From Imbricaverruca yamaguchii (taxonomy: Eukaryota; Arthropoda; Thecostraca; Neoverrucidae): a DNA stretch of 64,000 nucleotides. The position numbers and the translations under genes were made by a program. Shown one piece after another: positions 35,701-62,600 of the stretch; the stretch's first letter is position 1, and each line of letters starts with the position of its first letter. The DNA lies in NCBI GenBank assembly GCA_034440575.1, contig JAOTOL010001521.1, positions 224,001 to 288,000 of the forward strand, read 5' to 3'. The notes below the pieces were generated by a model. The model ran no database searches, was not told the origin of the DNA, and saw only the letters and a list, made by a program, of their open reading frames with translations.

Positions 35701-38005
35701 AGGTTTTTGCGATTGCCATGTGTATTCGTGTCGTCACTTGTTGACGTACGCTGTGTATTCTGTCAACAGTACGACACGCCAGATCCGCAGGCGATAGCGC
35801 TGTACGACTTCCATTCGGACGTGCCCGGTGACCTCTGGTTTAAGGTAGTGCCAGATCAGGAGTGATGTTTCTGATTAATTGCACGCTATTCTATGACTTT
35901 CTGTACGGAGCTGATGTGCTCAAATGTCGGGTGAAAACCTGATGCCTGGTGTGTTAGGGGCTTGTGTGTATGTCAACGATTAAAGGAGTTAATGTGGCAT
36001 GCGTTATGGAGTTGTATGTGCCTCAGCTCCTGAACGCTGGCGTACGCGCGACTGTAATCTGGTGATGGTGCGCATCTGTGGGTGTATGTGTGTGTGTGTC
36101 GTATGGCCGACGACAGTGTCCGGACCAGTTACAACAGCTGTATACGATATATTGTGTGCCATTTATTTGTCAGACGGGCGACACCATCGCGCTGATTTGC
36201 CGCGAGGACGCCGACTGGCTGCAGGGCCGGCTCGGTGACCGGCAAGGCCTGTTCCCGGCCTCGTACGTACGCGTGGTCGCCCCTCTGGCTGGGGAGTCGG
36301 CGCCACCGCCAACGCCGTCGACGCCGCCGGACCCGACGGACGGTCTGCGCGTGCCGGCACTCTACGACTTCCAATCGGAGGAGCAGTACGACCTCGGCTT
36401 CCGGGTACATTGTCGGCTGCCGCTGCGAGCGCGGCCGTGTGGTGTGCACCCCCACCGTCTCGTCCGGCGGTCTGGTGTGGTGCACCCCCACAGTCTCGTC
36501 CGGCGGTCTGGTGTGGTGCACCCCCACAGTCTCGTCCGGCGGTCTGGTGTGGCGCACCCCCACAGTCTCGTCCGGCGGTCTGGTGTGGCGCACCCCCACA
36601 GTCTCGTCCGGCGGTCTGGTGTGGCGCACCCCCACAGTCTCGTCCGGCGGTCTGGTGTGGTGCACCCCCACAGTCTCGTCCGGCGGTCTGGTGTGGCGCA
36701 CCCCCACAGTCTCGTCTGGCGGTCTGGTGTGGCGCACCCACACAGTCTCGTCCGGCGGCCTGGTATGGTGCACCCCGACAGTCTCGTCCGGCGGTCTGGT
36801 GTGGTGCACCCCCACAGTCTCGTCCGGCGGTCTGGTGTGGCGCACCCCCACAGTCTCGTCCGGCGGTCTGGTGTGGCGCACCCCCACAGTCTCGTCCGGC
36901 GGTCTGGTGTGGTGCATCCCCACAGTCTCGTCCGGCGGCCTGGTATGGTGCACCCCGACAGTCTCGTCCGGCGGCCTGGTATGGTGCACCCCGACAGTCT
37001 CGTCCGGCGGTCTGGTGTGGTGCACCCCCACAGTCTCGTCCGGCGGTCTGGTGTGGCGCACCCCCACAGTCTCGTCCGGCGGCCTTATCTCCTCAGTCAG
37101 CCTGGCTCGGTTTCATCCTACCGAGTAGCTTCCATTTTCCGGACTGGACTCCATTTTCGTGACTGAACTTGGTTCTCGTAACTCGATTATATTTGTCTGA
37201 CTCGTCTCTAGTCGCTCAACTTGTCTAAATGGATTGGCCCGCCCGTCTTCATTTGTCTGACTCATTTCTGTTCACCTGAGAGTGGTCTCCATGACCCGAC
37301 TCGTCTCAATGGACTGGTCAGTCTCCGTTTGTTTGACTCGTCTCTGTTTATCTGACTAGTCTCCATGGTCTGACTCGTCCTCGCGCCTGGATTGCCTCTA
37401 CCGTCCTCCTGCGAATCCTTGTGAGTATTGCTGTCCCTTGTCTATATTTCATCCACTTATGCCAACCCTCCCCTCCCCCACCGATAATGATGCCACTAAA
37501 CTGGGTAGTGAACGATGGCTGGCTATATTTTAGTCCTTGGTGCCTTTTCTTCATAGGAGTATTTATTGCACACGTCATCCACCTGTGAGATAACCCGGTT
37601 CTCTCCCCCACTCTCGGACGTTGATTGCCGTGGGTGATGTTATTGGATGTCATCTCTCCATCTCCGCTCGCCTCCTAAGACCAATGAATCCCCGAATGCT
37701 TTTTTTTTGTTTCACGTGTCTGTTTACAATATGTAATGTGGACCCCATACGGCCTTCAGCAGCATATGCTCCGGTGGCAGTGCCCCACCATTGGGGTCCT
37801 CGTGGGGTCGTCCTGTTCTGTCGCCATCTGGGACTAACCGACCGTATCGGTTGTCCCCCCCCCCCCTTATCCCCAGGCCGGAGACATGGTGACTGTGCTG
37901 GGGAAGCTGAACGACGACTGGGGCTACGGCTACCGGCGCGGCAACTGGGGCCAGTTTCCGCTGGTCTACCTGGACGTGGATGTCGGCCAGGTGGCTGAGC
38001 TCTGA
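29358..38005 (+). CDS. Two-SH3-domain adaptor protein with PPxY motifs
   Basis: Two SH3 domains, each split by an intron, lie at the C-terminus: ALYDFHSDVPGDLWFK + TGDTIALICREDADWLQGRL...GLFPASYV, then ALYDFQSEEQYDLGFR + AGDMVTVLGKLNDDWGYGYR...GQFPLVYLDV. SH3 domains bind proline-rich ligands in signalling and actin or membrane complexes. The N-terminal two-thirds is low-complexity and proline-rich, with two WW-ligand motifs (PPPPY in exon 2, PPSY in exon 4). Exons: 29358-29733 (tentative), 30825-31365, 31804-32014, 33055-35012, 35770-35844, 36174-36404, 37877-38005. All junctions agree except exon 4 to 5. Total about 1,170 residues. I cannot assign an orthologue; SH3D19-like adaptors are one possibility. 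Confidence 0.8.
30040..30103 (+). mobile_element. Tail-only micro-insertion
   Basis: GGGCGCTGCATGCC, GGATGCGCCC and AAACCAACCAATTA. ACCAGTTG flanks both sides (30032-30039, 30104-30111). Confidence 0.65.
30825..31365 (+). CDS. SH3 gene exon 2 (PPPPY motif)
   Basis: The acceptor is TTAGACGCAG and the donor is CTCAG/GTAACG, phase 2. It encodes MASGLKSMLPCYSEPPPPYS, a polar region and SQVEAELKESLKLKIGGRQL. In-frame ATG at 30803 and 30830 are alternative starts. Confidence 0.72.
31804..32014 (+). CDS. SH3 gene exon 3 (proline/arginine-rich)
   Basis: The acceptor is CGTTCTGCAG and the donor GTG/GTGAGT; the phases fit both neighbours. It encodes RPVLEVVKRPAPSRPAPSQP and a PPPRPPPP run, a likely SH3 ligand. 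Confidence 0.72.
32411..32466 (+). mobile_element. Tail-only micro-insertion with 14 bp duplication
   Basis: GGGCGCTGTATAACC, TTGATGCGCC and AGCCCCAATAACAATAAC. GGTCATGGACTGGG and GGCCATGGACAGGG flank it (12 of 14 identical), the GGG overlapping its 5' end. Confidence 0.75.
32737..32901 (+). mobile_element. SINE family A copy 4 (full length, perfect 12 bp duplication)
   Basis: Head GGGGACGAGTGGTCTAGCGG, B-box GTTGTGGGTTCTAGTC, body CAATCGGTGTGAGAGATTGG, tail CCAATAACCAACCAACC. GGATGAGAACAT is repeated exactly at 32725-32736 and 32902-32913. This is the best-preserved copy. In the SH3 gene intron 3. Confidence 0.93.
33055..35012 (+). CDS. SH3 gene exon 4 (large low-complexity exon, PPSY motif)
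   Basis: The acceptor is CACGTTTCAG. The exon opens with DSPPSYEEVLRLDATLVVGG, in frame with exon 3. It is open for about 1.95 kb and rich in T, P, A, S and D, probably disordered. It ends at AGCAAG/GTGAGC. In the entry frame it leaves phase 2, but exon 5 needs phase 0. In the last about 170 bp another frame (TAAPTAAPTVAPTAAPP, then ISQSSGQTV) looks more natural and would fit. A frameshift, assembly error or unseen exon is implied. Confidence 0.7.
35770..35844 (+). CDS. SH3 gene exon 5 (first half of SH3 domain 1)
   Basis: The acceptor is TGTCAACAG and the donor AAG/GTAGTG; 25 codons, phase 0. YDTPDPQAIALYDFHSDVPG contains the ALYDF motif. Confidence 0.85.
36174..36404 (+). CDS. SH3 gene exon 6 (end of SH3-1, start of SH3-2)
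   Basis: The acceptor is TTATTTGTCAG and the donor CGG/GTACAT; 77 codons, phase 0. It encodes TGDTIALICREDADWLQGRL, GLFPASYVRVVAPL and VPALYDFQSEEQYDLGFR. The frame stays open far into the next intron, through the 36 bp array. Confidence 0.88.
36447..37085 (+). repeat. 36 bp minisatellite, about 18 copies, inside the intron of SH3 domain 2
   Basis: GGTCTGGTGTGGTGCACCCC and ACAGTCTCGTCCGGC repeat every 36 bp. The array begins about 45 bp after the exon 6 donor. Because 36 is a multiple of 3 and units lack stops, it is open in several frames on both strands. Confidence 0.96.
37877..38005 (+). CDS. SH3 gene exon 7 (end of SH3-2, stop)
   Basis: C-rich tract and acceptor TTATCCCCAG, phase 0. AGDMVTVLGKLNDDWGYGYR and GQFPLVYLDVDVGQVAEL-stop complete the second SH3 domain. 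Confidence 0.88.
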   Translation, partial: AGDMVTVLGKLNDDWGYGYRRGNWGQFPLVYLDVDVGQVAEL

Positions 38006-38805
38006 TGCCCACCGTAACCGGAGGCGGACCGGACACGCATGCCCTCACGTCCAGTGGGCATGCGTCACACCTGACACCTCGCTGCCGCTTCCGGTGGAGC
38101 TGCGTCGCACCTGCCGTCCTTGAAGCCATGTCTGGTTGTTGTGTGTCGGTCAAGCTGCCACCTGCCGTCACCTGCTATCGCCTGCCGCTGTCCTGTGGTC
38201 AGCAGCTGTGCCGTGTGCCCCGGGGCGGCAGTGTGCGTGCAGACGGGTCAGGTACCAGAGTATGGAGGCACGTGTCGGCCGGGCTGGACGCGGTCGGGCC
38301 AAGCCGTCTGCTTTGGGGTCGGTGGCCGTTTCAGAGGATGTCATGAAACTACGTCACTACGTCGTCACAGTTGGCACTGTCGTCGTAGTGGAAGGGAGTG
38401 CAGGTATATGAGGAAGGATGGCAACTACATCGGCTAACTAGGCCGGCATCGAGTGCTGTTGCCTTCGTGTCCTTTGCGGTGTGGCAGGTTTTTATATTTG
38501 GAAGCGCATTCTTTTCAAGCTAGGTACTGCCTCACGCGTGATAATTACCATGTGTATATCCCTTATTGATGCACCAGGACATGACATGTGCCAGGTAAGC
38601 CATGGAGTTTTGTTCGCGGTTCGACCGGATATGTCGCGGAGCCGGTTTGACCGGATATGTCGCGAAACTGTGTTCGCGGTTTGACCGGATATGTCGTGGA
38701 GCTATGTTCGCGGTGTTATCGAATATGTCGAGGAGCTGTGTTCATGTGCGATCGGATATACCATTACCTGGGTACGCCGTATGACTAGATATGTCGTAGA
38801 GCTGT

Positions 38806-38997
38806 TTATTGGGTGGTTCATGACGCACGTTATGCACGATCACGGCTAATGGCGCCTCCCACACTGTTTCGCCGTCACACTCCCACACTCGGTGGGCCGC
38901 GGGATCGGGAAATATCCTGAGCGGTGCGAGTGTTGAACCCGAGGCCTCCGGTACACCAGACCTCAACACCTAAACCACTCGGGTCATCCCTGTCCCT
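38806..38997 (-). mobile_element. SINE family B copy 2
   Basis: Minus-strand copy: head GGATGACCCGAGTGGTTTAG, B-box CTCGGGTTCAACACTC, tail GAACCACCCAATAA. ATGTCGTAGAGCTGT and ATGTCGTGGAGCTGT flank it, although the host is itself a tandem repeat. Confidence 0.85.
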
Positions 38998-39062
38998 ATG
39001 TCGTGGAGCTGTGTTCGAGGTGGGACCGGGGATACCATGCATCTGGGTAAACGGTGTGGCAA

Positions 39063-39117
39063 TGGGCGCGGATGTTCTAAGACTGGTCGAAGCGCCCTGA
39101 AGCCCAGATAACTAACT
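39063..39117 (+). mobile_element. Tail-only micro-insertion, diverged
   Basis: TGGGCGCGGATGTTC, TGGTCGAAGCGCCC and AGCCCAGATAACTAAC follow the common pattern. The flanking duplication is uncertain. Confidence 0.5.
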
Positions 39118-39513
39118 ACGTGTTGCGACTGGATGTATTGTGTAGCTAGGTGCGCGTTGTGACTGGATGTGTGCCTGTGGTGTAACTGGGTACGTGATGT
39201 GACTGTATTTACCATGCGCCTGGGTGCGTGGTGTGACGGGATATATCGTGTGTCTGGGACGCGGTGTGACTATCTACAACATGCACGAGGTGTGGCTGGG
39301 TACGCGGTGTGACCAGATACTCCATGCATCCGGGTGGCATGAGGCACGCTTAGTTTGGTTTCGGTGACTGGCTGGTCTCCGGTACATTCGGTGCCGTTTG
39401 GCATGGTCCACGGTCAGCCCGAGAGCCGGCGGTGCTACGGCGGTGGTCGTGTTGAGCTGTGATGCCTGTGCCTGTGACACCTTCATTGACGACGAGTGAA
39501 TGGCCTCACTCAC

Positions 39514-39672
39514 CGGATCAAGCACCGCCACGTGCCAGTGGTGCCGGATCAAGTACCGTCACGTGCCAGTGGTGCCGGATCAAGTACCGTCACGTGCCAG
39601 TGGTGCCGGATCAAGTGCCGTCACGTGCCAATGGTGCCAGATCAAGTGTCGTCACGTGCCAATGGTGCCGGT
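39514..39672 (+). repeat. 31 bp minisatellite, five copies, each with CACGTG
   Basis: GATCAAGTACCGTCACGTG then CCAGTGGTGCC repeats five times. The E-box hexamer is kept in every copy. Confidence 0.92.
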
Positions 39673-40429
39673 GTTGTCGCGCCCGCTCACTGGTCGGGCG
39701 AGTTCCCGTGTTGATTGGAGGTGGTGTTCGGTCCTCCTCTCTGCTGACGTGGATGTGGGAGCTGGTTCGGGTGCACTTCGGCAACCCATTACTTGGTTAG
39801 ACAATGCGCGTTGTGCGCTTTTTGTCACACGTCGGTGTCCACGATGACGTACTCAGTGCGTTCAATTGTGGGTCGTATGCTATCGCATTGCCGGTGAACC
39901 AGGTATGCTGTGAGATTACTCAGTGCCTTCATTGGACTATGCTAACTGAGAGTGTTTTTATGCAATTAATGTGTTCCTTTTATATCAAGAGTCGGGATTC
40001 CACTTTTTCAAAGAAGTTTCATTATTGTGCAAAACAGTATCACTGCTTTTGTAACCATGACGAATAAAAGTCGACTTGCTGAAAAAACGAGGCTGCGTTT
40101 CCTGCGATAACTCAGGAGATGAGGCTGCATGAATTGGTATTTGTCGGTCATTAAGGGCATGGTCTGGGAGGTGGTGTATGCAACATACCTAATTGGGAGC
40201 CAACCATCCAGTGGGTTTCGTTGGCCGATGGCCGATGTTCAGCTAATGAATATATCGTCGTGGCGCTGCCGACAGTATCGAACTGGAGCTGCAGAATACT
40301 CGGTAGTCTATTTAACAGGTCAGTTTTTCTGATTTATCGCGTAGGCTTGTAACTGAGGTTCAAAGGAAGCCGAAATGGCATGCTGACCTTGCAGCCAGAA
40401 ATGGCATGAATATACGGCAAACTTAATCC

Positions 40430-40483
40430 GAGCCGCTAAATGATCAAACCTGGTCGATGCGCCCTAAAACTTAAATAACCAAC
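40430..40483 (+). mobile_element. Tail-only micro-insertion with long duplication
   Basis: GAGCCGCTAAATGATC, TGGTCGATGCGCCC and TAAATAACCAAC. CGGCAAACTTAATCC and CGGCAAAATTCATCA flank it with about 12 of 15 matches. Confidence 0.68.
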
Positions 40484-40737
40484 CGGCAAAATTCATCACA
40501 GTGGGCTTGTTCGTCACAAGAGATATGCTTTTGAAATCCTAATAATTTTGGAGTTTCAATTTGAAGTTCTGTTTCATTCACAATGATTCACAACCTGTCT
40601 TTAAGTTGGATTTCTTTTTGCTGCAGCTTTTACTGTACTTTTTTATTTGTAGTACGCGCAAAAAGGATTCAATGTTTTGTCCAGGGAAAATGGTCAATGG
40701 TCGAACTTAGACGATGCCGATCCACCCGGCTATGGCT

Positions 40738-40784
40738 AAAAGCCCGTCGCATAGCACCGGTGACGTGCTATGTGACGGGCTTTT
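40738..40784. repeat. Near-perfect hairpin, 20 bp arms, 7 bp loop
   Basis: The left arm AAAAGCCCGTCGCATAGCAC pairs with 40765-40784 with one G/T wobble; the loop is CGGTGAC. Short for a metazoan pre-miRNA. Function unknown. Confidence 0.85.
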
Positions 40785-42354
40785 ATGTCGTCATATAAGT
40801 GACCTGCGTGCCCCGAGGCCGGGCGGCTGAATGTCCAGTCTCAGTCCAGTGGAGGCTGCCGCCTGAAGGTTATATTAGGCATGGAATGGATGGGTAGGCT
40901 GTGATACGAAAAAGACAATGCACTGAGTTACACCCACGCTAATCCAACAGTTTGACGTAAGTAATTTAAGCTGGGCATATGCCAGATTTACATTTGTTCA
41001 ATAAATGTTCTGATTTCGGCAGGAAAACAGCCAATTTAGACTCGGGTGGATCGTTTTCTAATGCAAATTTAATACTATATCAGGTTTGGGGCCGGAGGTA
41101 GCATTTCCTCAATCGGCCTTCCGTACTGAATAAGAAGTATCGCAAATTTGGATGCCCTGTACGGAATGGTCGAATGGGTTTTGCACATTTTGAAATTGCT
41201 GCCCTTGGGCAAAATCTGGAAGTGGTAAGATGCATGTGTGTGGGCTGCCAGGGAGTGCGGTTGCAGTCGGCCCACGCGTTCGTGCCGCGGTATGGTGCCC
41301 GATCTCGTGCCTGTGGCGTGGAAAGCCGACAGCTCGCCTCTTGCCCTCGCTGCCATACGCACATTATGGCGCCTTTAACGGCATACAATCGTCACAGTCG
41401 CATTGCAGTTCGTGACGCGTATAATTTGACGAGTAGCGCTGGATTCGTTACGTCCCGGAGGAATGACATCTTTCCCGGTAAACTTGCGGGTGTTTGAGTT
41501 CGACAAGGCATGTACACCGGGTGGCCTCCTGCCAGCGACTGACACACTGAATGAACGTCATTGTGAAAAAGCAACACATCGCAGTCTCCTCAACACTCAT
41601 CCTGGTATGTTTTATGAGTGATGTCTCTACAAGTTTTCGTAGACCAGAGTGATCAGTCGGTCACTCACCAGGCCAAGCGGCGTCACAAGTCACTACAAGA
41701 TCTCCAGCACCGGTGATGCTATGGTATGGTATCTCCAGACCAGACTGATGAAGATGGAGATGGCTTCCTGTTCGATACGGCCTGTAACTGCATGTCTGCG
41801 ATATAAAATGTGCATATATGAGTTAATAACGTATCGCGCCCGAAGTCGATATGCACCATTCGCCACAATTTGCCGCATGTACGAGTCACGCAATGTGTCA
41901 TCTCGAGCTATACAGTTTCAAATAAGGCACTCCTGTGGACAGTATGTCAATATTATGGTAGTTGAGCCAACGTCTGTGCCGTCGCGGGCACATACATCCG
42001 GACATAATACGATTCCTACTGGAATGGACTTCGGTGGAATGGTGAGTGATCTGCCGTTATGGGATGCACACCAGGCATGGGGGAGGGGGTGCTCAGTCCG
42101 CGACTGAGAGCTGGGGCTCAGGGCGGCTCCTTGCTGAAAAACGGCCACATCGGTTGTGCAACATCTGCAACCTCGAGTCAAGCCTACGCGGGGCTGGCGT
42201 GTCAGAGGCGCTCTGCACTCCGTACCTCCGGACGGCCCGGCGTCGAACCCCCAGCTGGAGGTGCCGGCTGCTCCTGTTCGGGATGGCGACGCGTGGTGAA
42301 CCGCTGCGGAGGCTCTGCGCTCCCTGTAGTCCGGTGGACGAGCGCGCCTGGTGG

Positions 42355-42592
42355 ATTGCGCCGGGCGGGCCGCGCCGGTGGACCGCGCCGAGCGGACCGC
42401 GCCGGAGCGGACCCGGCGCCAGGCGGACCTCGCCGGGCGAACTGCGCTGGGCGGACCGCGCCGGGCGGACCGCGCCAGGCGGACCTCGCCGAGCGGACCG
42501 CGCCAGGCGGACCTCGCCGGGCGAACTGCGCTGGGCGGACCGCGCCGGGCGGACCGCGCCGGGCGGACTGCGCCGGGCGGACTGCACCTGGT
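42355..42592 (-). repeat. 15 bp minisatellite directly after the choline kinase stop
   Basis: GGACCGCGCCGGGCG and variants (GGACCTCGCCGGGCG) repeat about 15 times. On the gene strand the array begins within about 15 bp of the stop codon, so it forms the start of the 3' UTR. Confidence 0.9.
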
Positions 42593-42595
42593 TGC

Positions 42596-59690
<17,095 letters not shown>

Positions 59691-62600
59691 CTGAAACACG
59701 GGCGTTGTCTAGATCACTCAAGTGAAGTAGAAAAACTTCGAGCCCGCATGCGTATCGCGTGTAACACGTCTTCAAATCCATTGCAATCCATAAAGCTATG
59801 TACCATGATACTGTGCATGCGGATTGTTTCTGCGTTATCTCACGTCCGCACATAATTACAGCGAATTTCTTAACGAGAGAAACGTGGATCTGAGTGCAAT
59901 CCCTCTGAGTGCATGCAGATAGCGGTTTGTACTTCGCTTTGCTTATCATGGCTGCATGGGGTTGGTATCAACCTTCTCTTTCTTGGATTACCACGGGTCG
60001 TGCCATGCTCGGTAATATTACAATTTCGGCTGGTTTTCATCAGGAGAAATACGTACGGTGCAGAAGTTCGATTACAAATATTATTATCTCAGATAATAGT
60101 TCGATTAATCTTGCCACCAATAAGCGTTTGTTCCTTTGGATGTACTTAGCTGCCATAGATATTAACAGTGAACATCCAATCACCTCATTACTCGTGAGTG
60201 GCGAAAATAGCCAAGAGGCAGTCGGGGTTCGAACCCGGAATCTTCGTGTATGATGATGCTCCCATTGAGTTGATGGGACGCCTTACTTATACACGCCTTA
60301 CTTATACACAATTTGAAGTCAGTTTGTGAACTGAAGACCCGACCAAGTTTCGCAGTGTTCTTGTCCATATTACAAGCGACCACTTATAGTACAGTGCTCT
60401 TATTTGCCACTCAAAACGTACAGATCCAGCTCATAATCATCGTGGTAATTTTGGACCTGGAATAGATCTGAGAGCAGACAGTTTTTATTCGAGCTTGTTG
60501 CAACCCTAGCAATGTGTCAAAGGTACCGAAACTGTTTTCACATCGCCGACTATGACGATGACGATTGAGTTCCTCGGCGTCAATCACCATTTACGTAATC
60601 GCGTTAGCGCACGCACGCCTTCACTACTGGCACGCTTGTTGTTGAAGGAGGGCCAGCACACTTGCTTCTGACAGGACAGCCGCATTATCAGGGTCTGCGT
60701 AAGAGCGGATGCGATCTACCAGTAACCCAACATCGCCGGCATTGCTGTATCAACATAAGCCGGCGTTCTGGTTGTCAAGGTCACCTTCGTGCGTGTACGT
60801 AAGGACGCGGAAAACAGGCCGCCACGTTAATACCCCAATAACTTGGCACAACAGTGTTTTTCTGGTTGCATTTTGTGCATAGTAAATCAGAATATGCTTT
60901 AGCGGTTATTATGACAGGCAACGTTCGCTGCGAAGTGACAGGCACACCACTGTGCAAACATCGTCGGTCAAAAGTCTAGAGGGATTTCAAACACGTCCAT
61001 TTGTCAGGAAGCCTATTGCCTCCACGGTTGGCATTGTGCAAGTATCCGGCCGAATACATCTGACGTCTTTTCGTCAAATCATGGTTAGAGTCCTCTTACT
61101 AAGGAGCTTACATCTGGTTGGTGGAATGCTTTAAAATCCAAATTTGTTCCTTGGCGGGGAATGCATGTAAGTTTTGAATATGACGTTAGGAATGTTTTAA
61201 CCGCTATCGAATACTGGGCTTCTTTGACCACCGATTAGTGGAATGATTGTACACCACATGCAATGCCAGTTTAAATTGAGGCTTCCTTTGTGGAACCCAG
61301 AGATTGAGCTGCTTATTTATATTTTCATTTATTCATTATTCTTTGCATACATGTTTTTATTTGTCAACATATAAAATATGCTTGCATGCAAAGTGAAGCG
61401 GAAAAATATGCAGCATTACAGACGAACACATACATTGAGCATCACGAAAAATGCTTATCCAGCGCGACGAGGAGAGTTCTTAGCGACGCAAATACGAGAA
61501 ACAGCTGTACCAAGCAGAACTAGTCCTGAGACCTGATGAAGCAGATCACAACATATTTGCACCTGTAAGCGAATGATACATTCGGTAAAAACGTAAAGAC
61601 CGTACAGATAAGAACACGAGGCAAAAACATACGATGGCATTATGTAAATTCAGCAAACAAATGCATTTAATGCGAATTTGTGTGACCATATCGAATGAAA
61701 ACAGAAACGATATCAGGCCAAATGACGGTGGTTCGAACGTTAAACACGATCGATACACATGTGTAATCGATGCTCACTCACGCTTGCGGTTGCTTGCTAG
61801 CTTCTCTCTCTATTTCTCTCTCCCTCACACTCTCACACTCTCACACACACTCTCTCTCGCGAAGTGTTATGCATGTGACAAAACTAGGCATTGCGATCGC
61901 TTGGTAAAAAGTACCGCTTACTAACTGAGATAGCCGGAAAAGCAGACCACACTTAACCGTTCTCACTCGTCGCCTAGGCACGCACACAATATTATGAGTG
62001 AGGGCCGATCGAGAGTCGCAACATCATTGGAAAGCATGCGAGCAGATATTCCGAGTTGATTTTGTTTCTGAACGCGTCTGATGAATACCAGATCGTGCCG
62101 TTTGCGTCAACAGGACAATGAAGAAATTTTGAAGAGCTGTAGAAGGCAGAGGTATTAATCCGTGCCGTCATTCCTGTCAAATCCTCCCACCCCGTCTCGG
62201 GAGGGGGGGGGGACGGTTGAAGACCCCGTCTCTAAAATCGAAACTATGCATCGCACGAAAACGAAAGAGGTGTCATCGGAAAGCGCTCGACGAGTAGGAT
62301 CCGGGTCCACCCCGGAAAAAAAAAATCTCCAAAAATTGCCGTCACCAGGGAGGCTTGATTTTCACGACTTTTCACGACTTACATTATGTTTTTTTACTCT
62401 GGGGAGTTCATTTTGGGGATATATGAAGAGGAGAAATTTTATTTGGAATGAGAAAAGAACAGCGAAATCAACCAGGGATATAATTTTTGTTGGCCCCCCC
62501 CAATTGTTTTTTTAAATTTCAAAATTTTGAATTTTTAAGTTCTTTAATTTCCCTTTTTCAATGGGTAGAGCAGACCGAGAAACGTTGTTGGAAGTCAACT

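Larger units (their letters stand above)
38600..39330 (+). repeat. Diverged tandem repeat (TGACCGGATATGTCG type)
   Basis: About 30-40 bp units with GTTTGACCGGATATGTCGCG and GAGCTGTGTTCG, clearest at 38600-38770 and decaying to 39330. SINE B copy 2 sits inside a unit. Confidence 0.7.
38006..42595. other. Spacer between convergent SH3 and choline kinase genes
   Basis: It holds the 3' UTRs, three minisatellites, SINE B copy 2, micro-insertions and a 20 bp-arm hairpin. AATAAA at 40063-40068 is a distant candidate poly(A) signal for the SH3 gene. No further exon was recognised. Confidence 0.6.

Noticed and set aside
36129..37067. 312-codon minus-strand ORF of HTRPPDETVGV repeats
   Set aside because: Antisense frame of the 36 bp minisatellite, with no start context or homology.
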